DNA of 64,000 nt. Source: Roseovarius mucosus DSM 17069 (GTDB taxonomy: Bacteria > Pseudomonadota > Alphaproteobacteria > Rhodobacterales > Rhodobacteraceae). This document shows, piece by piece, positions 49,645-58,401 of this stretch; the stretch's first letter is position 1, and every line of letters starts with the position of its first letter. The notes below the pieces were generated by a model. That model saw nothing but the letters and a program-made list of their open reading frames with translations, searched no databases and had not been told where the DNA came from. Where the stretch lies: assembly GCF_000768555.3 (NCBI RefSeq), contig NZ_KN293990.1, positions 21,328-85,327 of the forward strand, given 5' to 3'. The translations under genes were made by a program, and so were the position numbers.

Positions 49645-49960
49645 TCAGGCAGGCTGTGGCCTCCTCTGGTGTCCGTAAAGCCGGGTGTTGCGTGGAAGTG
49701 GAAATCATCAGAGGGTCAAGCGGCGTTGAGTTGCCTGACTACAAGTCTTCCGTCCAAAGCTGCCGCTCTTACAGTAGCGACCATGTGGACAGCCCCTGAT
49801 GAATACCGCATTCGCTGCTTCTATCCCATTAGAACTTTGGCGATTCCGTTGACCAAGCCTTCGGACTATGGTGTTGAGACGGCTTTGTCTTGCCGCCGCC
49901 TGTGCCCACAGTCGATGAGAGCAGACACGTGACGGGTCAGGTAGCTCTGGAGCCTCATCG
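49645..49960 (-). mobile_element. Decayed ISKra4-family remnant
   Basis: From about 49690 the sequence parallels the C-terminal part of the ISKra4 transposase gene (GTGGAAGTGGAAATCATC end; then ACCAAGCCTTCGG, GGTGTTGAGACGGC) with many substitutions and stops. It has the same orientation as the copies at 44.7 and 58.4 kb. The first 45 bases are the spacer after paoC. Confidence 0.8.
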
Positions 49961-49984
49961 TTCGGGCCGCTGCCGACAGCGCCG

Positions 49985-50400
49985 GTTCTCCTGAAGCATC
50001 TGCCCCGCGTGGAGCGGATAATCGCCCAGATTATGGTGGCCAAGTTCGGCGACCACCTCCTGTTTTGCCGCCAGGTCGAGATTTGCGCTCGTCACGGAAT
50101 TATATTGGACCGGGCCACCCTAGGCAACTGGGTAGGGCGCGCCTGATTTCACCTGCGCCCCACTGCAGATCACGATAGGGAGCGGGTAAAGGGTGCATAC
50201 CATGTGTTCATGGATGAAGCCCGCGCGCCCGTGTTTGATCCCGGGCGACGAAAACCGACTACTTCTGGGCCATTGTCGCCGATGAACGGGGTCATGGCGG
50301 CACTGCCCTCCCGTGGTGATGCCCTACTAAGCGCGCGACCGCAGTGCCGTTAATGCCCTCGGCTTCCCCAAGGGCCCAGGGACGATGGTTCATTGCTGGA
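49985..50400 (+). mobile_element. Decayed IS66-family transposase fragment
   Basis: Reading plus strand with frame changes gives RVERIIAQIMVAKFGDHLLF, CRQVEICARHGIILDRATLG, NWVGRA-stop, then FMDEARAPVFDPGRRKTDYF and WAIVADERGHGG. These match the middle of IS66 TnpC (the zinc-finger/DDE region). Stops and shifts show that it is dead. The stretch 50401-50546 holds nothing recognisable. Confidence 0.8.
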
Positions 50401-50546
50401 CGCATGCGCGTCGGCGGATCGCAAAGCGCCTGGAAAAGGACGGCTCACCGTTTCGTACATAATTTGTACACTTATGTCGGTCGTCCTTTTGAACAATCGC
50501 TACGTCATAACAACCAACCCCTCATCTTGCCTACTCCCCTTAACTT

Positions 50547-51182
50547 TCAAAGTGCATTAGGGTCGGAAAAGCCGCTTTGCACCGGATCGTCGGGGCGGGC
50601 TAAGCTCCATGCATTCGTTACACTTGTGTAATCTCGATACCCCATTCGGGCAATGGGTTGGGCTGCGGTCGTTGCGAAGAAGCCATCTCTTAGGAACTCA
50701 TCCTTGATATGCGTTTGCACGACTTCGCCGACTATGATGAATTTGTCGATCAGCACGCCGTGCCGATCCTTGAGTTGAAACGCATCAACCGTCACGCATT
50801 CCAATGCGGCGGGACTGGCGGCAACGAAAGGCGCCTGAATCTCGACAGGCCGACCCTCCTCAAGGCCTGCCAATTCGAACTCATTAATCTCTTCCGACAC
50901 ATTTCCAGACGAAATGTTCATCGCATGGGATAATTCAGCAGTTACGAGAGAAAAGCTGAATTCCCCGGAGTCACGCGCATTGGTATACGAGTGTTTTTTT
51001 CCTTCGCTGGCGAACATCACCATGTCCGGCCCGGAACCCACGCCGTTAAAAAACGAATAAGGCGCGAGGTTGGGTACACCCTTCGCATTCAGGGTGCCGA
51101 TCCACCCAATCGGTCTGGGTGCGATGATTGCCTTGAAAGGGTTAAAAGGCAGTTCGTCAGGGCGTTTACTCCCATAGTGCAT
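50547..51182 (-). CDS. Flavin reductase-like (FMN-binding split-barrel) protein
   Basis: A 211-aa protein: NPFKAIIAPRPIGWIGTLNA, GVPNLAPYSFFNGVGSGPDM and TNARDSGEFSFSLVTAELSH are typical of the FMN-binding flavin-reductase family (DIM6/NTAB type). Such proteins reduce FMN for a partner monooxygenase or act as oxidoreductases themselves. It is convergent in direction with the tctCBA genes and may serve the same catabolic route. No monooxygenase is in the window. Confidence 0.85.
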   Translation of the reverse strand: MHYGSKRPDELPFNPFKAIIAPRPIGWIGTLNAKGVPNLAPYSFFNGVGSGPDMVMFASEGKKHSYTNARDSGEFSFSLVTAELSHAMNISSGNVSEEINEFELAGLEEGRPVEIQAPFVAASPAALECVTVDAFQLKDRHGVLIDKFIIVGEVVQTHIKDEFLRDGFFATTAAQPIARMGYRDYTSVTNAWSLARPDDPVQSGFSDPNAL

Positions 51183-51254
51183 TACTGAAAAATCCTTTCG
51201 TGCGAGACCGAACGCGCTTGAGATTGGAGCTGCGTTGGAGTTTCGGATAGTGTT

Positions 51255-52763
51255 CTAGCCCGGCTTCCTATTCAGCATGCGGATCACGGGCTTTCTCAGC
51301 GGCAAAAGTATCAGCAAGACCGCTAGCCCCAGCATAACCGCGCTTGCCGGACGCTCCAGGAAGACCGAGGGATCGCCGCGCGCGATCACCAGCGACCGGC
51401 GCAAGTTCTCTTCCATCATCGGGCCCAGGATGAACCCCAGCAGCACCGGCGCGGGGTGGAACCCCCGCCGCATCAGCAGGTACCCCAACATGCCAAAGAT
51501 CAGCGTCACGAACACGTCGAAAACGTTGTTGGCCACGCTGTAGGAACCCAGGCAGATGAAGAAGATCACCACCGGGTGCAGGATTCGCCCCGGCACGGTT
51601 ATGATCTTCACCAAGAGGCCGATCAGCGGCAAGTTCAGGAAAAGCAGGATCAGGTTGCCCAGCCAGAAACTGACCAGCAGCCCCCAGAACATCGCCGGCT
51701 CGTTCGAGATGAATTGTGGCCCCGGCACCACCCCGTGCATGATCATTGCGCCCAGCAGGATCGCCATGACCACGTCGCCGGGAATCCCCAGGCTCAAAGT
51801 CGGTATGAAGGCCGCCTGCACCGCGGCGTTGTTGGCCGCCTCGGGCGCGGCTACGCCCTCGGGCGCACCCCGACCGAACCGGGCAGGGTCGCGCGCGATC
51901 TTCTTCTCGGTGGCATAGGCCATGAACGCCGCTACCGTCGGGCCTGCGCCGGGCAGCGCCCCGATCATTGAGCCCACTGCGGTGCCGCGCAACGTCGGCA
52001 GCCACAGCCGCGATAGGTCCTTTCGGCTGGGCAGCATGGATCCCAGCGACAGGTCCCGCACCATGCTTCGGGACCCGTCCGTAGACGGGCTCGCCATCTT
52101 GCGTACGATCTCGGCGACTCCGAACATACCCATTGCAACCGAGATCAGGCTGATCCCGTCCGTCAGTTCCAGAAACCCGAAGGTATAGCGCATCGCACCA
52201 GAATTGATGTCCATACCTACGATCCCTAGGATCAGGCCGAACACCACCATGATCAGCGATTTCAGCGGCGATCCACCCCCGATCGTGCAGGCCGCCACGA
52301 GCCCCAAAACCATCACCGCGAAGTATTCAGTGGAATTGAATCGCAACGCGATCTCGGCGATCGCGGGTGCAAAGGCCATGACCACAAGGATCGAAATTGA
52401 ACTGCCACAGAAAGATGCCACCGCGTTGATGAACAGCGCGAAACCCGCCCGTCCCGACTGCGCCAGCGGATAACCATCAAGCGCAGTCACCGCGGTCGAG
52501 GCGGTGCCCGGCAGGTTCAGCAGGATCGATGAGATCGACCCACCATATTGCGCACCGTAGAAGATGCCGGCCAGCATGATCAGCGCCACGGTCGGGTCTA
52601 GCCCGAAGGTCAGCGGCAGCGCGACTGAAATCGTGACCATCGGTCCAATCCCCGGAAGCGCCCCCACGAAAGTCCCAATGCAACAGCCTAGAAAGCAGTA
52701 GAAAAGCGCCTCCGCGGTGAAGGCCGTCTCAAAGCCCAGCGCGATATTTGACAGCAACTCCAT
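51255..52763 (-). CDS. tctA: Tripartite tricarboxylate transporter, large membrane subunit
   Basis: A 502-aa TctA-family protein with about 11-12 membrane spans. Family motifs: GALPGIGPMVTISVALPLTF, GIFYGAQYGGSISSILLNLP-GTASTAVTALDGYP, and the internal repeat GALPGAGPTVAAFMAYATEK. It forms the substrate channel with TctB. The start at 52763 (MELLSNIALGFETAF) is chosen over a longer Gly/Arg-rich frame. It follows tctB by 2 bases. Confidence 0.93.
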   Translation of the reverse strand: MELLSNIALGFETAFTAEALFYCFLGCCIGTFVGALPGIGPMVTISVALPLTFGLDPTVALIMLAGIFYGAQYGGSISSILLNLPGTASTAVTALDGYPLAQSGRAGFALFINAVASFCGSSISILVVMAFAPAIAEIALRFNSTEYFAVMVLGLVAACTIGGGSPLKSLIMVVFGLILGIVGMDINSGAMRYTFGFLELTDGISLISVAMGMFGVAEIVRKMASPSTDGSRSMVRDLSLGSMLPSRKDLSRLWLPTLRGTAVGSMIGALPGAGPTVAAFMAYATEKKIARDPARFGRGAPEGVAAPEAANNAAVQAAFIPTLSLGIPGDVVMAILLGAMIMHGVVPGPQFISNEPAMFWGLLVSFWLGNLILLFLNLPLIGLLVKIITVPGRILHPVVIFFICLGSYSVANNVFDVFVTLIFGMLGYLLMRRGFHPAPVLLGFILGPMMEENLRRSLVIARGDPSVFLERPASAVMLGLAVLLILLPLRKPVIRMLNRKPG

Positions 52764-52765
52764 GT

Positions 52766-53242
52766 CTAAAACACCGGCCAGATGTCGGAAGAAACCGGCT
52801 CCAGCGGCAACCGCAGGACCGCGACGAACAGGAAATATCCCACCGCCCACAGCCCCGCGATGATCCCCGCAACGGTCAGTGGCGTTATGCGGTCGGGCTC
52901 GGCGGCCACGACCAGCAGGACCATCGCCATCGTGGCCGGGAACAGTCCGATCGTCTCTAGGAGGCCGGCAAACGACGCTAGCGCCAACGACACGCAGAAA
53001 AGACCGCGCAGGTTTCGCGTGTCTTCCTCTGTCTCCTCCTGTCGCTCGAACAACAGGCCAATACCCAGCAGGACCATTAGCCCACCAAGTCCCAAGGGGA
53101 AGAAACCCGGCCCGATCCGGCGCATCGTGCCGATGGACAGCTCGATTCCGCCATAGATTACGAAAAGACCGAAGCCAATAATCACGATGCAGAAGGCATC
53201 GTGCGCAACATTGCGTTTGCGTAGCATTCCGCGGAACTCCAT
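52766..53242 (-). CDS. tctB: Tripartite tricarboxylate transporter, small membrane subunit
   Basis: A 158-aa TctB-type protein with four membrane spans (AFCIVIIGFGLFVIYGGIEL, FPLGLGGLMVLLGIGLLF, GLFCVSLALASFAGLLETIG, GIIAGLWAVGYFLFVAVLRL). The start may also be 53227 (MLRKRN), which has a GGAG 9 bases upstream. It lies between tctC and tctA. Confidence 0.85.
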   Translation of the reverse strand: MEFRGMLRKRNVAHDAFCIVIIGFGLFVIYGGIELSIGTMRRIGPGFFPLGLGGLMVLLGIGLLFERQEETEEDTRNLRGLFCVSLALASFAGLLETIGLFPATMAMVLLVVAAEPDRITPLTVAGIIAGLWAVGYFLFVAVLRLPLEPVSSDIWPVF

Positions 53243-53316
53243 GTGCCGGTCAAGATGGCAAGACCGGGCGCCGCGCTGATCACCCGCAGCCCCCGGTCCT
53301 TGCCGCTGCAATCGCG

Positions 53317-54285
53317 TTAGTCAGCTTGTGCGTTGGCCGCGTTGGCGATGTCACCCCATTTCTTCACTTCCGAGGAAATGAAGGCGTTGAGCTCGCCAAA
53401 GGCCATGTCGCCCTTGGAAATGCCACTCTTGGCGAAATAGTCCGTCACCGCGTCCGACGCGATGGCGGTCGTCACCGCGTTGTTGAGCGCCTCGGCCACG
53501 TCGGCAGGCATGTCCGCAGGCCCGTGCATCAGCCACCAGGCGATCAGATCGAAGCCCTCGAAGCTTTCATTAATTGGCGGCACTTCGGGCGCCACTTCCG
53601 AACCGGCGGCACCGCTAACGCCCAGCGCCCGCAGCTTGCCCGCGTCCACGTTCTGCTTGGCTGATACCGGATGGTTGAACATGAAATCCACCTCGCCCGA
53701 CATCACCGCCGCCAATCCTACAGCGCCGGACCCGAACGGCACGTGGATCATATTCGTATCGCTCAGCGTCTTCAGCAGTTCGCCAGCCAAGTGCGTTGAC
53801 GTGCCATTGCCAGTCGAGGCAAAGGTGACACCCTCGTCCGCCTTGGCCGCCTCGACCAGGTCGTCCAGCGTCTCGAACTCGGTATCGGCCCCTACAACCA
53901 GCAGCGTCGGCGTGTAACCAACAAAGGCGATCGGGGTCACGTCGCTTTCGGGGTCGTAGGGCAGCTCGGGAAAGATCGATTTGTTGATCGCCAGCGTGCC
54001 CACCGTGCCCATGGCGATGGTGTAGCCATCCGAGTCGGCGCTCACCACGTCCTGGGTGCCGACACTGCCACCAGCCCCCGCGCGGTTCTCCACCACTACG
54101 GTCTGACCCAGCTCCTCCGACATGCCCTCGGCGATCAGCCGACTGACCGTATCGGTCGAAGTTCCGGCAGCGAAAGGCACGATCATTGTGATAGGCTTAT
54201 CAGGGAAAGACTGTGCGAACGCGCCTCCTGCCAAGCCCAGAGTTGCGGTCAGCGAGACCGCCAGAATATTGCGAATTGAAGTCAT
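53317..54285 (-). CDS. tctC: Tripartite tricarboxylate transporter, periplasmic binding protein
   Basis: A 322-aa Bug/TctC-type solute receptor with a signal peptide (residues 1-24, cut after AFA). Motifs: FPDKPITMIVPFAAGTSTDT, VVENRAGAGGSVGTQ, and HVPFGSGAVGLAAVMSGEVD. Bug proteins bind carboxylates. GGGAG precedes the ATG. First gene of tctC-tctB-tctA; the substrate is probably an organic acid feeding the divergent FAA-hydrolase cassette. Confidence 0.92.
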   Translation of the reverse strand: MTSIRNILAVSLTATLGLAGGAFAQSFPDKPITMIVPFAAGTSTDTVSRLIAEGMSEELGQTVVVENRAGAGGSVGTQDVVSADSDGYTIAMGTVGTLAINKSIFPELPYDPESDVTPIAFVGYTPTLLVVGADTEFETLDDLVEAAKADEGVTFASTGNGTSTHLAGELLKTLSDTNMIHVPFGSGAVGLAAVMSGEVDFMFNHPVSAKQNVDAGKLRALGVSGAAGSEVAPEVPPINESFEGFDLIAWWLMHGPADMPADVAEALNNAVTTAIASDAVTDYFAKSGISKGDMAFGELNAFISSEVKKWGDIANAANAQAD

Positions 54286-54530
54286 GATATTATCTCCCTC
54301 GCGTACCAGTTGGCGCGCGCTTTCTTAGCAGCGCACAAGGCGTGCGCCTGAATTGGCCCGCAGGAACACGACATGCCCCCTGCTGCTGCAGCCGATCATT
54401 ATAACCACTGGTCACTCTGTCAATAAAAATCGATATTCTTTCTTTTGCCTTGAGGATTAAAGTTTTATCGATAATAGTAGACTCAACACTCGACACCAGT
54501 ATTTGAACGAACACACGCAAGCGAGGTACG

Positions 54531-55403
54531 ATGCGCTACGTCAGGTATAAAAAAGATGGTCAGGCCCGACTGGGCGCCATGATCGATTCGGACATCGTCG
54601 ATATCGAAGCCGCTTGGCCCGATGCGCCCAAGACAATGCGTGCCCTGATCGGTGCGGAGGCCGATGTGCACGCCACCTTGGCCGACCGCCTGGCCCAGCC
54701 CGGCGCGGCGCGCAGACCTCTTGCGGACTGCAAGCTGTTAACACCGATGCCCGACCCGGGCAAAATTGTCTGCTTGGGCCTTAACTACGCCGATCATGCC
54801 AAGGAAGGCGGGCACGCCGTGCCCGAGTACCCCGCGCTTTTCCTTCGAGCGTCCAGTTCCATGATCGGTCCGCAGGATCCGATGATCCTGCCGGAATGCT
54901 CTGAACAGCTCGATTACGAGGCAGAACTCACCATTGTCATCGGCCGCAGCGGCCGTCACGTCTCGGCCGCCGAAGCCGCTTCAGTGATATTTGGCTACAC
55001 TGCTTTCAATGACGGCAGCGTCCGTCATTACCAGCGTCTCACCGCGCAATGGACTGCGGGCAAGAATTTCGACGGCACAGGCGCGCTTGGCCCCTGCATC
55101 GTCACCGCTGACGATCTTCCAGACCAAGCCAGCGGACTGAAGATCCAGACGCGCCTTAACGGCAACGTCATGCAAGACTCCAACACCGACCAGATGATTT
55201 TCGGTGCTTTCCGCACGGTCGAGATCCTATCAGAAATAATGACGCTCGAACCCGGCGACCTGATCGCTATGGGCACGCCCGCTGGGGTTGGCCATGCGCG
55301 CAGACCGCAAGTATGGATGCGAGACGGTGACACGGTCGAGGTCGAGATTGAAGGCATCGGAACGATCCGCAATCCTGTCGTCGCCGAGAAGGTCACCGTG
55401 TAA
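54531..55403 (+). CDS. Fumarylacetoacetate hydrolase family protein
   Basis: A 290-aa FAH-fold enzyme. An N-terminal FAA domain is followed by the catalytic domain: VCLGLNYADHAKEGG (catalytic His), LDYEAELTIVIGR (metal-binding Glu pair), FNDGSVRHYQ and GKNFDGTGALGP (metal-binding Asp/Lys region), then LIAMGTPAGVGHAR. Such enzymes hydrolyse or decarboxylate beta-keto acids in aromatic catabolism. It is divergent from tctCBA and first in a four-gene cassette. Confidence 0.9.
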   Translation: MRYVRYKKDGQARLGAMIDSDIVDIEAAWPDAPKTMRALIGAEADVHATLADRLAQPGAARRPLADCKLLTPMPDPGKIVCLGLNYADHAKEGGHAVPEYPALFLRASSSMIGPQDPMILPECSEQLDYEAELTIVIGRSGRHVSAAEAASVIFGYTAFNDGSVRHYQRLTAQWTAGKNFDGTGALGPCIVTADDLPDQASGLKIQTRLNGNVMQDSNTDQMIFGAFRTVEILSEIMTLEPGDLIAMGTPAGVGHARRPQVWMRDGDTVEVEIEGIGTIRNPVVAEKVTV

Positions 55404-55429
55404 GACCGAATGCGGGAGAATACAGCCAA

Positions 55430-56128
55430 ATGACAATGGCCCAAAAGTCTTCGGAATCCGGTGGCGAGTTCCGCTCGCGAACCAGCGAAACCCACATGCG
55501 AATCCGCGATGACGTGATCAGCGGCAAGCTGAAGCCGGGAGCCAAGCTCAAGATCGAGCATCTCTCGCGCGAAATCGGCGTTGGCGCCACCCCTGTGCGC
55601 GAGGCACTCAGCTCGCTCGTCTCGGACGGCCTCGTCGTGCGAGAGGACCAACGCGGCTTTCGCGTGGCCGGGATCAGCAGCCAGGAATTCGACGAACTGC
55701 TTTACGTGCGCTCCTGCGTAGAGGAGCGCGCCTTGCGCCTGTCCATTGAGCGCGGCGGTCCCAACTGGGAAGAGGGCATCGTGTTGGCCAAATACAGGCT
55801 GCGCGCCATCGCGCCGTCGGACCGCTACGACCCCCAGTGGGAACGCCACCACCGCCAGTTTCACTTGGCGCTGAACGCGGGCTCTGGCTCGGGCACGCTA
55901 TTGCGCCTCTGCAGTCAGTTCTTCGATGAAAACAGCCGCTACCGTCATCTGTCCCGCTGCGGTGGCGGGCGCGCGCCGCGTGACCTCTCAGATGAACATG
56001 ACGGCATCGCCGAAGCAGCGCTCGCGCGAAACGCCGACCTCGCGGTCGAGCGTCTGATGACCCACTACAATCGCACCGGCAAGCTGCTGCGGCAGGCGAT
56101 CATGGAAGTAGAGCAAGGCGCGCAATAA
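55430..56128 (+). CDS. GntR-family (FCD) transcription regulator
   Basis: A 232-aa regulator. The N-terminal winged helix (IRDDVISGKLKPGAKLKIEH, LSREIGVGATPVREALSSLV) is followed by an FCD ligand domain (FDELLYVRSCVEERALRLSI, HHRQFHLALNAGSG). It probably controls this cassette and the transporter in response to the substrate. The stop and the next start share a base (TAATG). Confidence 0.92.
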   Translation: MTMAQKSSESGGEFRSRTSETHMRIRDDVISGKLKPGAKLKIEHLSREIGVGATPVREALSSLVSDGLVVREDQRGFRVAGISSQEFDELLYVRSCVEERALRLSIERGGPNWEEGIVLAKYRLRAIAPSDRYDPQWERHHRQFHLALNAGSGSGTLLRLCSQFFDENSRYRHLSRCGGGRAPRDLSDEHDGIAEAALARNADLAVERLMTHYNRTGKLLRQAIMEVEQGAQ

Positions 56129-56781
56129 TGCCAAAGCGACTGACTCTGACCTTCGACAACGGCCCGTGGCCCGGCGCGACCGAACAACTGCTCGATTTTC
56201 TCGCCGCGCGGAATCTCAAGGCGACGTTCTTCGTCGTAGGCCGGCAGCTCGAGGAATCCGCCGCACGTGGACTTGCCGAAAGAGCCCGCGCCGAGGGACA
56301 CTGGATCGGCAACCACACCATGACCCATGGCGCACCTCTGGGCAACGAGGATGGCCGCGCCCGCTACGCCGAAGAGATCGGCGCGGCACAGGAGGCGCTC
56401 GGCGAGCTGGCCCATCCGCGCAAGTTCTTCCGACCCAACGGCAGCGGAGCCATGGGCCAGCACCTGCTCTGTCCCGAGGCTGTGGACTACCTGAGATGCA
56501 ACAACTACACCGTTGTCACCTGGACCTCCGCCCCCGGTGACTGGAGACCGCCGCACACCCATTGGACCTTAGGCGCATTCGAGGCGCTCGACCGTGACGA
56601 CTGGACCGTCCTCGTGCTTCACGACCGTTTCATTGCTCCACAGCTCGACGTGCTGGGCCGATTCTGCGACCGGGCTCAGGAGTTGGACGTCGAATTCGTT
56701 CAGGATTTTCCGGCCCGCTGCATGCCCATCGAAAATGGCCACGTTCACGACATCACCGAAGAAATCAGCGCCCTCGCCTGA
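56128..56781 (+). CDS. Polysaccharide deacetylase (NodB)-fold protein with altered metal motif
   Basis: A 217-aa NodB-fold protein. The first family motif reads LTFDNGPWPGAT instead of TFDDGP, so the second Asp, normally a metal ligand, is Asn. The His motif is present (GHWIGNHTMTHG, equivalent to H-S/T-x-x-H), as are FFRPNGSG and TWTSAPGDWRPPHTHW. It is short, with no signal peptide, so it acts in the cytoplasm. Sugar deacetylation is unlikely; an amidohydrolase or deformylase-like step in catabolism is possible. Confidence 0.8.
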   Translation: MPKRLTLTFDNGPWPGATEQLLDFLAARNLKATFFVVGRQLEESAARGLAERARAEGHWIGNHTMTHGAPLGNEDGRARYAEEIGAAQEALGELAHPRKFFRPNGSGAMGQHLLCPEAVDYLRCNNYTVVTWTSAPGDWRPPHTHWTLGAFEALDRDDWTVLVLHDRFIAPQLDVLGRFCDRAQELDVEFVQDFPARCMPIENGHVHDITEEISALA

Positions 56782-56814
56782 CGCCACGACGGCCCGAACT
56801 ACAGGAAAAATCCC

Positions 56815-57846
56815 ATGTATGACACGCGATTCCCGACTAGCCTCGTAGGCAGCTACCCGCAACCAGACTGGCTGATTGACCGCGAAAAACTCCGATCCAA
56901 GGGGCCGCCGCGCGTCCGCGACACGTCACTCTGGAAAATGGCCGAGGCCGACTTGGCCGAGGCCCAGGATGCCGCCACGCGGCTGGCGATTCTCGACCAG
57001 GAAGAGATTGGGCTTGATATCATCACTGACGGCGAGGTGCGCCGCGAAAGCTATTCCAACCATCTCGCTACGTCTCTAAACGGTCTCGACCTCGACAACC
57101 CCGGCACCAAGACGGGCCGCAGCGGCCGCCCCATGGTGGTGCCGCGCGTCGTGGGGCCCATTCAGCGCCGCGAACCGGTAATGGCCCGCGAAGCTGCCTT
57201 CCTGCGGCAGAATAGCAAGCGGCTCACCAAAATGACCCTGCCGGGTCCCTTCACTATGACAATGCAGGCCCTCAACCAGCATTACGAGGACGAAGCAGCA
57301 CTCGCCATGGCCTATGCCGACGTACTGCGCGAGGAGATCGCCGACATATTTGCCGCAGGCGTCGACATCGTGCAGCTGGATGAACCCTACATGCAGGCCG
57401 AACCCGAAGCGGCCCGCGCCTTTGCCATCCCGGCCATCAATCGTGCCCTTCAAGGCGCGGCGGGACGCACAGTGATCCACATGTGCTTCGGTTATGCCTA
57501 CATCATGGACCGGGCCAAGCCCCAAGGCTATTCGTTCCTGCGCGAACTGGAAGAGTGCACCGCCGACGAACTGTCGATCGAGGTCGCACAGCCGGGCCTG
57601 GATCTGTCGCTGATCGAGGGCATGAAAAAGGACTTCCTGATCGGCGCGCTCGACCTCGGTCGCGAGACGTCAGAAACCCCCGAAGAGGTCTGCGACAGGC
57701 TCGTCGCCGCGGCAGAGCGCATCCCGGCCGCCAACATAGTGGCGGCACCGGATTGCGGGATGAAGTACCTTCCGATCGATCTAACCAAGGCAAAACTGTC
57801 AGCCCTTGTAGAAGGCTCAGCCATGGCACGTTCCCTTCTTAAATGA
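56815..57846 (+). CDS. MetE-like (UROD/MetE fold) protein
   Basis: A 343-aa protein resembling the C-terminal catalytic half of cobalamin-independent methionine synthase. The zinc ligands are kept: HMCFG (His, Cys), LSIEVAQPG (Glu) and APDCGMKYL (Cys). DGEVRRESYSNHLA and VDIVQLDEPYMQAEPE fit the substrate site. The N-terminal folate-binding half is absent, so it more likely moves a methyl group from, or acts on, a catabolic substrate. Last gene of the cassette. Confidence 0.85.
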   Translation: MYDTRFPTSLVGSYPQPDWLIDREKLRSKGPPRVRDTSLWKMAEADLAEAQDAATRLAILDQEEIGLDIITDGEVRRESYSNHLATSLNGLDLDNPGTKTGRSGRPMVVPRVVGPIQRREPVMAREAAFLRQNSKRLTKMTLPGPFTMTMQALNQHYEDEAALAMAYADVLREEIADIFAAGVDIVQLDEPYMQAEPEAARAFAIPAINRALQGAAGRTVIHMCFGYAYIMDRAKPQGYSFLRELEECTADELSIEVAQPGLDLSLIEGMKKDFLIGALDLGRETSETPEEVCDRLVAAAERIPAANIVAAPDCGMKYLPIDLTKAKLSALVEGSAMARSLLK

Positions 57847-58301
57847 ACGCTCGATGTAAATTGATTCGAAGTATGCGGTAGCAATCTGCGGTGTTGTTTA
57901 AAATATCAGACTGATTGCTGCTCAGTTTGAGAAGTGCTCGATCAGCCGGGTATGACAGGCGCCGGTCGCCTCGAAGCCAATCCGCACCGGCTGATCGTAG
58001 CTGGCGAGCGCTGCAGACAGCCGCTGGAAATCTTCCAACGTGTTCTCACTGTCAAACGTCGGCTGCGCTTCTTGCCGGGATGCCGATCAGCACTTCATGG
58101 CGGTGTTTGGAAGTGTCTATAGCGACCAGCACGGTCGAAGAGGTAGAATAGGTGGCGGTCAGCCGGTCTCCTCAGCGGTGTGGTTCTCCAAAACCACGGT
58201 TGAGACCTGGGACCCGGTTATGCCACCCGCTACGCAATTTGAAGGCTGCGCGTGTGGTCATAACCTCTTGGCAGCGCTTTTTCCCGATGTGCTACGTTAT
58301 C
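57847..58301 (-). mobile_element. IS110-family transposase remnant (N-terminal part, about 57915-58140)
   Basis: Minus-strand translation gives VLVAIDTSKHRHEVLIGIP, a frameshift, then NTLEDFQRLSAALASYDQPV and RIGFEATGACHTRLIEHFS-stop: the DEDD N-terminus of an IS110 transposase unrelated to the intact copy at 30.5 kb. The rest of the stretch has no gene. Confidence 0.75.
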
Positions 58302-58360
58302 TGTCATTGTTCCCTAATTAATCAGAATCCGGCCTGAAATTGTCCCATGGAATCAATGGT
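58302..58360 (+). repeat. 59-bp element end, copy 1
   Basis: Starts TGTCATTGTTCCCTAATTAA and is identical to 63942-64000 except for one base (58358). The two copies have the same orientation. It contains an internal repeat (ATTGTTCCCT, AATTGTCCCAT), as in IS ends with several transposase sites. Confidence 0.85.
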
Positions 58361-58401
58361 GATTTGTACCCTTAATTTTAATTTTGTATCGTATCGTTAA
58401 T

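Noticed and set aside
50344..50631. A 95-codon plus-strand frame after the IS66 remnant
   Set aside because: It starts inside IS66 debris and ends overlapping the flavin-reductase gene in reverse; no ribosome site or family signal.
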